A DNA stretch of 64,000 bases. It comes from Calliphora vicina (taxonomy: Eukaryota; Arthropoda; Insecta; Diptera; Calliphoridae). Location of the stretch: NCBI RefSeq assembly GCF_958450345.1, contig NC_088784.1, positions 62,171,247-62,235,246 on the forward strand, given 5' to 3'. Shown in pieces: positions 55,796 to 64,000 of the stretch (position 1 is the stretch's first letter; the number at the start of each line of letters is the position of its first letter). The position numbers and the translations under genes are program-made. Under the pieces are notes generated by a model. It worked only from the letters and a program-made list of their open reading frames with translations, was not told where the DNA came from and made no database searches.

Positions 55796-56948
55796 GACAA
55801 TTATAAGAATTTTGGCATCGATTTCTTAGTGCATATTTAGCTCTTTACAGCATATTTTCCGTTTTATAGCATATTTTTGCATATTTAACTCATAGCTGCA
55901 TATTTCATTTTTTTCCATTATGTTGTTTTATTAATATGATTTTATTGTATGCATTGTAATTTTCCATTTCTATATATTAATATTTTGTTAAGGTCCAATT
56001 ATAATTGGACAAAGCTACTTAAATAAAAATTGAGAATATCCATAATCGACATATCTTCATTGAATTTTCGTTGACTTACGGAGCTTAGTTTCCATTTATT
56101 TGAATTATATTAAAAATATACTCACACAAATATCAAAATTTAACAAATAGTAAAAAATACGTAAATTTCAAAATAACTAACTAATATAAAATTATATAAC
56201 TATTCAACAATTGTTCAGAATATTAAGATTCATCAAAAACCTATAGTTCAAAGCAAGTTGATAGATTTGCGCAAATTGTAACGAAGATATTAAAAATAAG
56301 AATACCTGAATATCGATTGATGAAACAATGGATGAGAAAGGTAGAATTTTGAGACCCAATTATAAAACAGCAATGAAAAGGGTTTTTAACCCAGATATGC
56401 CGACTGTACTGCATGTAGTACATATAGTTCTTGTTTACAGGATACGTCACGTTTATCAAAATACCATTTTTTCTTGTTCACATACTTAGTACTCACCACT
56501 AGATTGTGAGTGATCGCATTATTTTTTGCTACTATTTTTGAGTTATTGAATTTTTAGTTTGTGATATTTTTTAGTCATTATGGACATGTCTCGTTTGTAC
56601 TGAAAGTAAAACTTTGTACATTTACAAGTGAATAAATACTCTATTTTTTTGGAATTTATATTTATGAAGAGTAGCTTGATTGTTATATGCATGAATGTTT
56701 CATTATTGCGTTTTAGTTTTTTTGTTGTGACCCCGAAATCCTATATATAGGACGACCTAAAAAACCACTTTTTTCAATAAATTTTTAAAAAACTTTAATT
56801 GCACTGTTTTTTATTTCTCATTTGCTTCCAAAATAATATAAAAGTAATTTTAAAATGATCAAACTCAATCCGTCGGCATATCTGGGTTAATTGCCATAGT
56901 CTTAAATAAAACAAATCATTCCACTATTGTAAGGCTTTTTGATAATTA
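55796..56948. other. No gene; AT-rich
   Basis: AT-rich. GCATATTTAGC / GCATATTTTCCG / GCATATTTTTGCATATTTAA repeats near 55830-55890 resemble the subterminal part of the hAT-like MITE, so a short relic of it may be here. The minus-strand frame 56241-56459 has no recognisable motif. Confidence 0.35.
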
Positions 56949-56950
56949 TA

Positions 56951-58620
56951 CATTAGGGTGGCCCTTAATAAACGAATGTTGGTGAACATTGGTAATCATT
57001 TAAAATCATACTGAAAAAATTTTACGTAAATCGGTTGGGGTTAAGACGTGCCGCAAGCCCTCTGAAGTTTTGAGATGCATTTACAAAGGGAATAATGCAA
57101 TTTTTTCAGTTTTTGTAAAAATTTTGCCATTACAAAAATTACTTTTGCAATTTAATTTAAAAGAATAGAAATGTGTATGTAATTGTCGTTCTACTGAGAT
57201 ATAAAAAACAGAAATTGATCAAAAAATGTTAAAGTTATTAAAAATTCCCCAGACCATTAACATATCTCAGGCCACTAGAACAAGAAATGTGGGAACAAAA
57301 TTAAAATATTTTGAGAAATATTAAAATAAAAGCTAATTATTACTTAAAATATATCCATATTTACTTGTAAATGAGTTTTTGTCTTCGTAGGATACCGTTA
57401 ACCTATTCACAGGTATGAATAAAAAAATACAATCTTTTTAAGTGCAGTTTCAAAACTCCATTTTCAAATTTTTAAAAATTTTGTTAAACAAATTTCAGAA
57501 TTTTTTGATCATCTTATTGGGATTTATTGAGAATATAATAGGGAATAAAAATGTGAAAAATTATGAAAATATCTTTCATAGTTTTTCCGTACCTGCGATT
57601 TAAATTTTGAAATTTTCGAGAAAAGCTTACTGTTTTGAATCAGATAATTCTAAATATAGTCTGAAAGTTTTACTAAAATTGGAAAACGTTAAACCTTAAA
57701 TCGTGAAGGTCAAATTTTTCAATATTTGGCATTTCTAATTTAAAGAGAACAAAATGTTATATATTTTTGCGCCGATTTTGATGAAACTTAAGAAAAATAT
57801 AGCACGAAGTCTAGTATTTATAATAACAGCACAAAAATGGAAATTAACTCTTAGCAGTACTTGGGTTCCAAATGACCCTCAACTTTTAAAATCACAAAAA
57901 ACACAGTGCTCGTAAGGTTATATTTTCCTCAAGTTTCATTAAAATCGGCCCAAAAATATATAACATTTCGCTATCTTTTCATTAGAAATTCAAAATATTG
58001 AAAAATTTGACATTTGACCTTCACGATTTAAAGGTTAACGTTTTCAGACCATATTTAAAATTACTAGGACTATAATATTATGAATAGGCTTTACTTAAAA
58101 TTTATAACAGTAAGGAAATTGGACTCATTCGCCAAAATATGGACAAAAAATTAGTTTTTCTTGAAAATCGCAAAATATAAATCCCAGTAACGAAAAACTG
58201 TAAGAGGTATTGACATAATTGTTTCATATTTTTATTCCCTATTATGATCTAAATAAATCCAAATGTGATTTAAAAAAATTCTGAAAGTTGTTAAACAAAA
58301 TTTTCGAAACAGCCGTTAAAAAAAAATAATTTTTTGTTCATACCTGTCCGTAGGATACCGTTAACCTACGGTATCCTACGGTATCCTACGAAGACAAAAA
58401 CTCATACACAAGTAAATACGAATATATTTAAAACAAAAATTTTTTATTTTAATTTTTCTCGAAATATGTTAATTTTTTTCCTAAATTTCTTGTTCAAGTG
58501 GCCTGTGACACGTTAATGGTCTGGCGAATTTGTAATAACTTTAACATTTTTTAACCAAATTTTGTCGTTTATATCTCATTATAACGATAATTACGTACAC
58601 ATTTCGATTCGTTTAATTAA
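56951..58620. mobile_element. LIR fold-back element, copy D (right end lost)
   Basis: Left end CATTAGGGTGGCCCTTAATA preceded by TA. The left arm runs to about 57850 and the right arm from about 57915 to 58620, where it stops short of its terminus after TACGTACACATTTCGATTC. Arm blocks match copies A and B. Inside the right arm GGTATCCTACGGTATCCTAC is a small local duplication near 58365. Confidence 0.8.
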
Positions 58621-58807
58621 TTTCTATACATTTTTTTAATGTAATATTCAATATAATATAAATAAATCTTGTTACGTCACTGATTCGTAGACTACACACT
58701 TTTCATATTGGGTTCTAATCAGTGATGTACAATTTTCAAGCTGAATATTTGGTTAAGCTTGATGTTAAAGCTTTATGCCATATCCCAACACCTTTGTATT
58801 AATATAC

Positions 58808-60249
58808 ACCATGATTATTCGCCGATCGATTAATCAAAATCAAAATTAATTTCTATTAAATTTGTATATGTATAAATAAATTCAATTATAATTAAATTTA
58901 TATCTAATGATTACAATACCCAAGTGAAATGAATAACAAATGAAATTGTTCAAAATAATATTAAAGTATTAGATTAATATACATATATATACGTTTAAGA
59001 ATTTAACTTTCTTTTGAAGGAAAAAATACATGTTAAAAGTTTTAAAATAATTGAAAACAAGTAAGAAAGTATGGTCGGTCAAGCCCGACCATATAATACC
59101 CTGCACTAAGTAAAAGAACAAAAACATTTTTCTTTTAAAATTTCAATAATTTATATTTTTGAGTGATTTTCGGAAGTGGGCCTTATATGGGGGCTATGAC
59201 CAATTATGGACCGATCACCATGAAATTAGGTCGTGTTAACTATGTTGAATTTTGTGTGTTTACTAACATTTTTAAGCGATTTATGCACGTTAAAGTGATT
59301 TTCGGAAGCGGGTCTATAATTATGGAACGATCGTGACAAAATTTGGTGACATGAATTTTGTGTATATAAAACTTATTTGGAGCGAAATTTGTGTAGTTAC
59401 ATAAATAAATTAAACATTTATGACCGATAAAGTCCAATTTCGGGAGGACATTTGTATGGGGGCTAGGTGAAATAATGGACCGATTTCAGCCAGTTTCAAT
59501 AGGCTTGGTCCTTGAGCCGCAAAAATAATATGTATCAAATTTCATCGAAATATCTTCAAAATTGTGACCTGTACTCTGCGCACAAGGTTTACATGGACAG
59601 CCAGCCAGCCAGCCAGCCGACCAGACGGACGGACATCGCTTAATCGACTGAGAAAGTGATTCTAAGTCGATCGGTATACTTTAAGGTGGGTGTTAGACTA
59701 ATATTTTTGGGCGTTACAAACATCTGCACAAACGCATAATACCCTCCCCACTATGGTGGTGTAGGGTATAAATATATAGACTTGAGTATCAATTGGCAGT
59801 GACCATATTAATTTTCCAAGATGTAGGGATAAATTTGACCAACGAAATAAAATATCGACGACCTCTAAACATTAATCTATATACAATGTATAAAAATATT
59901 AATGCCCAACCCAAACAGCTAAAGCTAGAAATTTGAAATTCGTGTAATAGGTTCCTTCTACATCATATAGATCCACTAAGAAGGGATTTTAGGAAATTCG
60001 AACACTAAGGGGAATAAAACGGGTAAAACCTGTACCTCCATATCTCCAAAACAAATAAACATAGAAATAAAATTTTAAATGTGTTCGCTTTTAATCAAAA
60101 AAAGAGCCGAGAGGTGTCTGGTACTTTTTTGGAAATTCGATATTCTAGGTGACCAAAACGCCTAAAAATAGTACCAGTAAAACCCTTTGTTAACTTTTAT
60201 ATCTCCTAAATTGATAAACATAGAAATACAATTTTTAATTCATCGGACC
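58808..60249. repeat. Direct repeat, partner 47795-48825, with mini-me-like insertion
   Basis: Second copy of the 47.8-kb repeat, in the same orientation. It lacks the partner's 48160-48490 and contains a 714-bp element at 59058-59771. The partner gives the empty site for that element: AAAATAATTGCAAAATATAT. Confidence 0.85.
59058..59771 (+). mobile_element. mini-me-like element, second family (714 bp)
   Basis: Starts CAAGTAAGAAAGTATGGTCG with a hairpin ATGGTCGG...CCGACCAT, has CAGCCAGCCAGCCAGCC and GGACGGACATCGCTTAATCG near the right, then CTGAGAAAGTGATTCTAAGT, and ends in a TACCCT...AGGGTA hairpin and GGGTATAA. The terminal design matches copies A-C, but the sequence is a different family. 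GGGCCTTATATGGGGGCTAT-type motifs inside are repeated twice. The empty site at 48050 indicates no or only a very short target duplication. Confidence 0.82.
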
Positions 60250-61186
60250 TGTACTGACCAGGTTTTACAAAAAATAAACCAACAGAAACATCTGTTGTGG
60301 CGCTGGTATGATGGCGTATGCCAGACTGAGGCTCGCCGGATGGGGTGGTTCTTGCCAACACTGGTACCATTGTTCTGGCGTACAAAAAAAATACATACCA
60401 GCATTTAGGAAGGAATATAAAAAAATTAAAGGAACCCGAAGTGAGTGGTGAACAAACAACACAAAAACACAAACTCAAATAAACAATTTTCTGTCAAAAC
60501 TAATCATCTTGTTGGCCGATGGACTGCCAACATATTGTTCCCTGCCACGGGATCCTACTGTCCTTTCCATGGCAACTTAATTGGTTCAGTAGTTGCCCCT
60601 AACTAACCCTACACACACCACTAGATTATTTTAGCCCAATCACTTACCTTTTACTTTATTCTTCCATTTTTATAATTTTAAAAAAACTCATATCATTTTT
60701 TTTTAAACGTTATAAAATTCATTATTATATTTTATTGAAATATTTTTCATAAAAATTCAATTAAACTTGATTAACAATATTATTTAGGTAAGTTATTATA
60801 AACATCAAAATATAATATCATTAATAATTAAAAAAAAAAATATAAATTATTTAACATATGAGTTTAAAATTCTTTTAGCAGCTTTCATATACATGAGATT
60901 TCAAGTAAGTTTAATTATATTGGGTATAAATACCCAATATAATTAAACTTTATTTATTTTATATTATATATATATTTTTCTTTCTTTTATTCTTAGGTTC
61001 TTTTTTTTTTGTTTAGAATCTAACTTTTTCCTTGATTACTACCAACTGTGCCAAATTTGTGGCTTAAATTGACTCAGGAACCCTACCAAAATGAGCTCAC
61101 TTTGTATGGCCCTAATTGGTAAATAAATATAAAAAAAGCTAATTCTAACATTAACCATTGAAATAAAAAAATTACATATAATATAT
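60250..61186. other. No gene; GC-richer island and a perfect 20-bp palindrome
   Basis: 60250-60600 is clearly richer in GC than its surroundings (GGCTCGCCGGATGGGGTGG, GTTGGCCGATGGACTGCC, CCCTGCCACGGGATCC) and may be a retroelement UTR, but no family is recognised; frames there lack motifs. At 60907-60926 AAGTTTAATTATATTGGGTA is perfectly inverted at 60931-60950 with a TAAA spacer. The rest is AT-rich. Confidence 0.45.
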
Positions 61187-61540
61187 TGTTACGAAATTGT
61201 ACTTGAATTCAAATATAACGATTTTAACGGCTGATTTAAAAGTAGCATAATGCTTTCAAATAACAATGCTGTAGAACTGTAACATATCTGTGGGCATTAT
61301 TAAATAAAAGCTTTCAGTTGATTTGATCGTAAGTTGGCAACGCTGTATTCGATTTCGAATGTTCGGTTAAAGAACATTGTAGAAAGTACACCACAGATGG
61401 CGTATGTATTAGAAACCTCTAGACAGTTAAAGAGCTTTCTAGATGGTAATGCAGTGTTATAAATAGTGGCAGAGGTTGCAGTCGTGAGTGAGTTTATCAG
61501 AGACGCTTTTCGAATAAACATCAACTAAGTGCCTTCCGAT
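61187..61540 (+). mobile_element. LTR-like sequence with TATA box and poly(A) signal
   Basis: Starts TGTTACGAAATTGTACTTGA. TATAAATA at 61458-61465 and AATAAA at 61513-61518 are about 50 bp apart, as in LTRs with a short R region. It is less AT-rich than its left flank. No matching second LTR, primer site or internal region is in the window, and it abuts the R1/LOA-like leader at about 61545, so its right end may be truncated by that element. Confidence 0.5.
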
Positions 61541-61547
61541 GGGTAGT

Positions 61548-61970
61548 CCTCTACGATGGGTAGTCATCTTGACGCGATGTAGAGGCTTAAGTGCGATGAT
61601 TCGCGTTGGCCATGCTGGAGGGGACAGTTTAACTTGAGTTGGCTGTCTCTGGCAGGGTCTCCCATTCCAGAAGGGCACGCGTTGAGCATGATACTAAGAA
61701 CTACCCTCCCTTTGTCTGATAGCGTCTGTTCTCCTCTGGGCGGCTATCAGATGCTATTTCCATCGAACCATTTTCCCCTCATTGAGAGGGGTGGTTAAGG
61801 TGGATAGTCCGGCTGGTCCGTAAGGACTCTTTAATGTCCGTCCGAAATCCACCAGCGTCTGTTTCCCATATTGGGCGGCTGGTGGTCTGCGTCTGTTTCT
61901 CCAATGGGGCGGCAGTTATCTCAACACCTGGCAGCAGGTATAAAATGCAAGTAATTGTCCATCAGGACAC
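61548..61970 (+). ncRNA. Structured 5' leader of an R1/LOA-like element, copy 2
   Basis: Hairpin 1: CCTCTAC (61548-61554) with GTAGAGG (61579-61585), loop TGGGTAGTCATCTTGACGCG. Then three hairpins sharing an internal motif: CTGATAGC/GCTATCAG (61716-61750), CCACCAGC/GCTGGTGG (61849-61885) and CTGC/GCAG (61887-61915). Each loop begins GTCTGTT and ends GGGCG, with a small CCCA/TGGG-like inner stem. Different outer stems with the same loop imply a repeated RNA fold. Role unknown: translation entry, ribozyme or packaging are all possible. Confidence 0.6.
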
Positions 61971-63353
61971 ATGGAAGAGGACAAGGCATGCCCCATGTAC
62001 CCGGTCGGGGGCTTCATAATCTCCGGGGACCCTACTCCCACAGCGATGGTTTCGGGCTGTGGTGAGTCGAATGCTACTGCAACTCAGGCTAGTCAGGTGA
62101 TCACACCGGGCCAGACTAGTCTGCATGCTACTGGTGTCGCAAGAGGTCAATTTGGCATACCCAGATTGGCTGATTGTAAAAAATCCAAGGCAATAGGTGG
62201 TAGTGACCTAAGCGGCGAGGTACCTCTGGACTTCTCTCCAAGTACCTCCAAAGCCGCGAAAGCCCAAGTCGTCAAGGCGGCTAAACCCCCTGTTTCGGGT
62301 GCCTCTAAGGGGGAAGCGACTAAGTCGCCCCTCACGGATGCTTCCCATATGCCAACTGTGCGCTCAGGTCTTGTGAAGGAATCCTCCTGTCCTGAAGACG
62401 CATCACCCCTGGCCAATCCCGGCTCTGAAACTAACCCCAGGCATAAAAACCCTGCTAGAAGGGCTGCTACCACCAGGCGTTCCGCTTACCGCTTTGTTGA
62501 GGCACTTGGCTCGAAAAAAGTCGAGGATCTCACTAAGGAGCAACAAGCTTTGCTTTCCTGGGCGAAAGCCTATATTGCTGGTCTCAAGACCGCTCCTCCT
62601 TCTGCTGAATTACCAGCGGGGCCTAAACGGCAACGTTCAGAGGAGGATACAGCGACCAAGAGCCAGCAACCGGGACCTAAACGTCCCAAAGCGGCACAAA
62701 GGTCGTTAGCTAAATCCTTTAGCGAGATTGTCAAAGACAGTCTTGTTAGGGCGGTTATCGACCGGAGTGCGAATGACGGATCCATATCTCAATTGAATTG
62801 GGATATGGTGAAGCAAAAACTGGTAGGGGTGTTTTGGAAAGTTCTCAAAGAGAACCCAGGCACTCCTCCACAATGCGATGACGCTGGTTGGTACCAGGGT
62901 CACGTAAAACTTATGTCTTGTGTAGATGAACGCTCAGCGTTGCTACTAAAGACTGCCGTCGCATCACTGGGTGAGGTTTGGCCGGGGTCTAGGCTTGAGG
63001 TGGTATCTGTGAGTGAGATACCCCGAAAGCCTAGATCCATAGCTAAAATACCAGCTGAGCCATCTAGCCCGGAGGAGATCTTGGAGATCCTTCAGTGCTG
63101 TAACCCACAGCTTCCAACTCAAGACTGGAAAGTTGTTAAGGTTACGGACGCTGAGGGCTCTTCAAGGAAAGCGATCGTTGTCCTGAATAAGGACTCTTTG
63201 GGGCCGCTAAGGAAGGCACAAGGGAAGGTCTACTATGGATTTGGTACGATCATCCTGCGTGTCTACCGTAGCGACAACAAAGGCGATACATCCTCACCAA
63301 CACAAGAGGTGAGAGTCTTTTCAGTTTCATACTTAATAGTAGTTTGGAAGTAG
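61971..63353 (+). CDS. ORF1 protein of an R1/LOA-like non-LTR retrotransposon, 460 aa
   Basis: An uninterrupted ORF. Residues 1-160 are Ser/Thr/Pro/Lys-rich. Around 163-205 is RRSAYRFVEALGSKKVEDLT with a helical continuation. Basic patches PKRQRS (about 218) and PGPKRPKAA (about 234) look like nuclear localisation signals. Residues about 250-430 fit the DUF4780-type domain found in R1/LOA ORF1 (VFWKVLKENPGTPP, DERSALLLKTAVASLGEVWP, GFGTIILRVY). ORF1 proteins of this type are thought to bind the element's RNA. The last 20 residues follow an internal deletion and are probably not native. It is followed by ORF2 remains. Confidence 0.82.
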   Translation: MEEDKACPMYPVGGFIISGDPTPTAMVSGCGESNATATQASQVITPGQTSLHATGVARGQFGIPRLADCKKSKAIGGSDLSGEVPLDFSPSTSKAAKAQVVKAAKPPVSGASKGEATKSPLTDASHMPTVRSGLVKESSCPEDASPLANPGSETNPRHKNPARRAATTRRSAYRFVEALGSKKVEDLTKEQQALLSWAKAYIAGLKTAPPSAELPAGPKRQRSEEDTATKSQQPGPKRPKAAQRSLAKSFSEIVKDSLVRAVIDRSANDGSISQLNWDMVKQKLVGVFWKVLKENPGTPPQCDDAGWYQGHVKLMSCVDERSALLLKTAVASLGEVWPGSRLEVVSVSEIPRKPRSIAKIPAEPSSPEEILEILQCCNPQLPTQDWKVVKVTDAEGSSRKAIVVLNKDSLGPLRKAQGKVYYGFGTIILRVYRSDNKGDTSSPTQEVRVFSVSYLIVVWK

Positions 63354-64000
63354 TTAATAGAGGTTCAGAACCTACCTTCATTGTTTCAAACAGAAGTGAG
63401 GTACTAGACTTAACACTTGTGAGTGCTGAGCACCACAGTATGATTAACAATTGGGCTGTCTCCGACGACTGCTCTTTTTCTGATCATCTATATATTGATT
63501 TCAATATCAGTGTAACTTATAGGAATGATAATACCATTCTAAATAGGAGGAAGACCAATTGGGAGTTGCAGAGTGATGTACTCTCCCGGTCTCTACCAAA
63601 CCCGCCCACTATTGAAAATAGGGACGATATTGAGGTAGCAGTTGAGGCACTTACAGAAGCGTTCCAATCAGCTACTAATTTGGCCTGTAAGCCGAATATC
63701 TGCAGGGGTAGGAATAAGCCACCCTGGTGGAACCCTGAAAACCCTAGAAAGGGTGATTGACGTATATCTGAGAATGACCATTCCGTCGGAACTCATCTCT
63801 AAATCCCAACATGCCTACACCAAAGGCAGATCTGTGGAAACAGCTCTACATTCGCTAGTTGGCTCCATTGAGGAGTCGCTAATACATAAGGAGTATTCAC
63901 TTGTTGCCTTTCTCGATATTGAAGGAGCTTTTAATAATGTCAGGCCCGATGCCATCCTATCTGCGATGGTTGAACTGGGAATTGATCTATGTGTTCGCCG
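63340..64000 (+). pseudogene. ORF2 (EN-RT) of the same element, deleted and cut by the window edge
   Basis: 63345-63735 encodes the C-terminal endonuclease part: NRGSEPTFIVSNRSEVLDLT, then WAVSDDCSFSDHLYIDF, with the SDH signature of AP-like endonucleases, and NKPPWWNPE. The N-terminal endonuclease is missing. At about 63738 the frame shifts and reads TLERVIDVYLRM, SKSQHAYTKGRSVETALHSL and LVAFLDIEGAFNNVRPDAIL, the RT fingers with the first catalytic Asp. Sequence between WWNPE and the RT is also deleted. The rest lies beyond 64000. Confidence 0.85.

Noticed and set aside
60187..60478. Frames of 65-90 residues in the GC-richer island
   Set aside because: No domain or motif recognised and both strands are open; treated as compositional.
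62147..62903. Minus-strand and alternative + frames of 65-108 residues
   Set aside because: Shadows of the 460-residue ORF1.

Overview
The window looks like AT-rich intergenic or heterochromatic DNA from a brachyceran (probably calyptrate) fly. The evidence is GT-AG introns of 62 to 76 bp, TATAAAAG promoters, several copies of mini-me/DINE-1-like elements with a GACA or CAGC microsatellite next to a conserved core, and BEL/Pao, Ty3/gypsy-like, Jockey-like and R1/LOA-like retroelement fragments. Species cannot be fixed from sequence alone. Most of the 64 kb is nested, degraded transposable elements.

The only convincing host-type genes are two paralogous three-exon genes on the + strand (22469-23056 and 54933-55526; 149 and 150 aa). 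Exons 1 and 2 are 59 and 79 nt in both copies, and both have the same TATA promoter block and similar 3' flanks. A third copy of the upstream region alone lies at 39190-39640. The conserved part resembles a degenerate FLYWCH-like finger; the function is unknown.

Layout. 1-1650: BEL/Pao remnant (minus). 2.57-3.76 kb: two TA-flanked MITEs. 5.6-8.4 kb: a mini-me-like element interrupted by a 2-kb long-inverted-repeat (LIR) element. 9.5-11.9 kb: a Jockey-like non-LTR element with a 2A-like recoding motif. 13.6-21.7 kb: an R1/LOA-like RNase H region split by two insertions, one a 6-kb LIR element that itself holds at least four further elements or arrays. 22.1-23.3 kb: gene 1. 24.2-37.2 kb: an imperfect palindrome of about 13 kb whose arms both carry a broken mariner-like transposase, BEL/Pao pol, two LTRs and a zinc-knuckle ORF; the centre holds pieces of a Helitron helicase and of a PIF/Harbinger transposon. 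39.2-39.6 kb: promoter relic. 42.0-43.6 kb: Ty3/gypsy-like gag-protease (minus). 46.2 kb: piggyBac-type MITE. 47 kb: a gag-like ORF with an internal repeat. 50.7-51.9 and 61.5-64.0 kb: R1/LOA-like 5' leaders with conserved hairpins; the second is followed by an intact ORF1 and a deleted ORF2 running off the window. 54.3-55.8 kb: gene 2.

The elements are mostly independent insertions. Nested insertions and internal empty sites give target-site evidence: TA for the LIR family, 8 bp for the hAT-like MITE, TTAA for the piggyBac-like MITE, 5 bp for a solo LTR, and no clear duplication for the mini-me-like elements. All coordinates and family calls come from reading the sequence; no database search was run.
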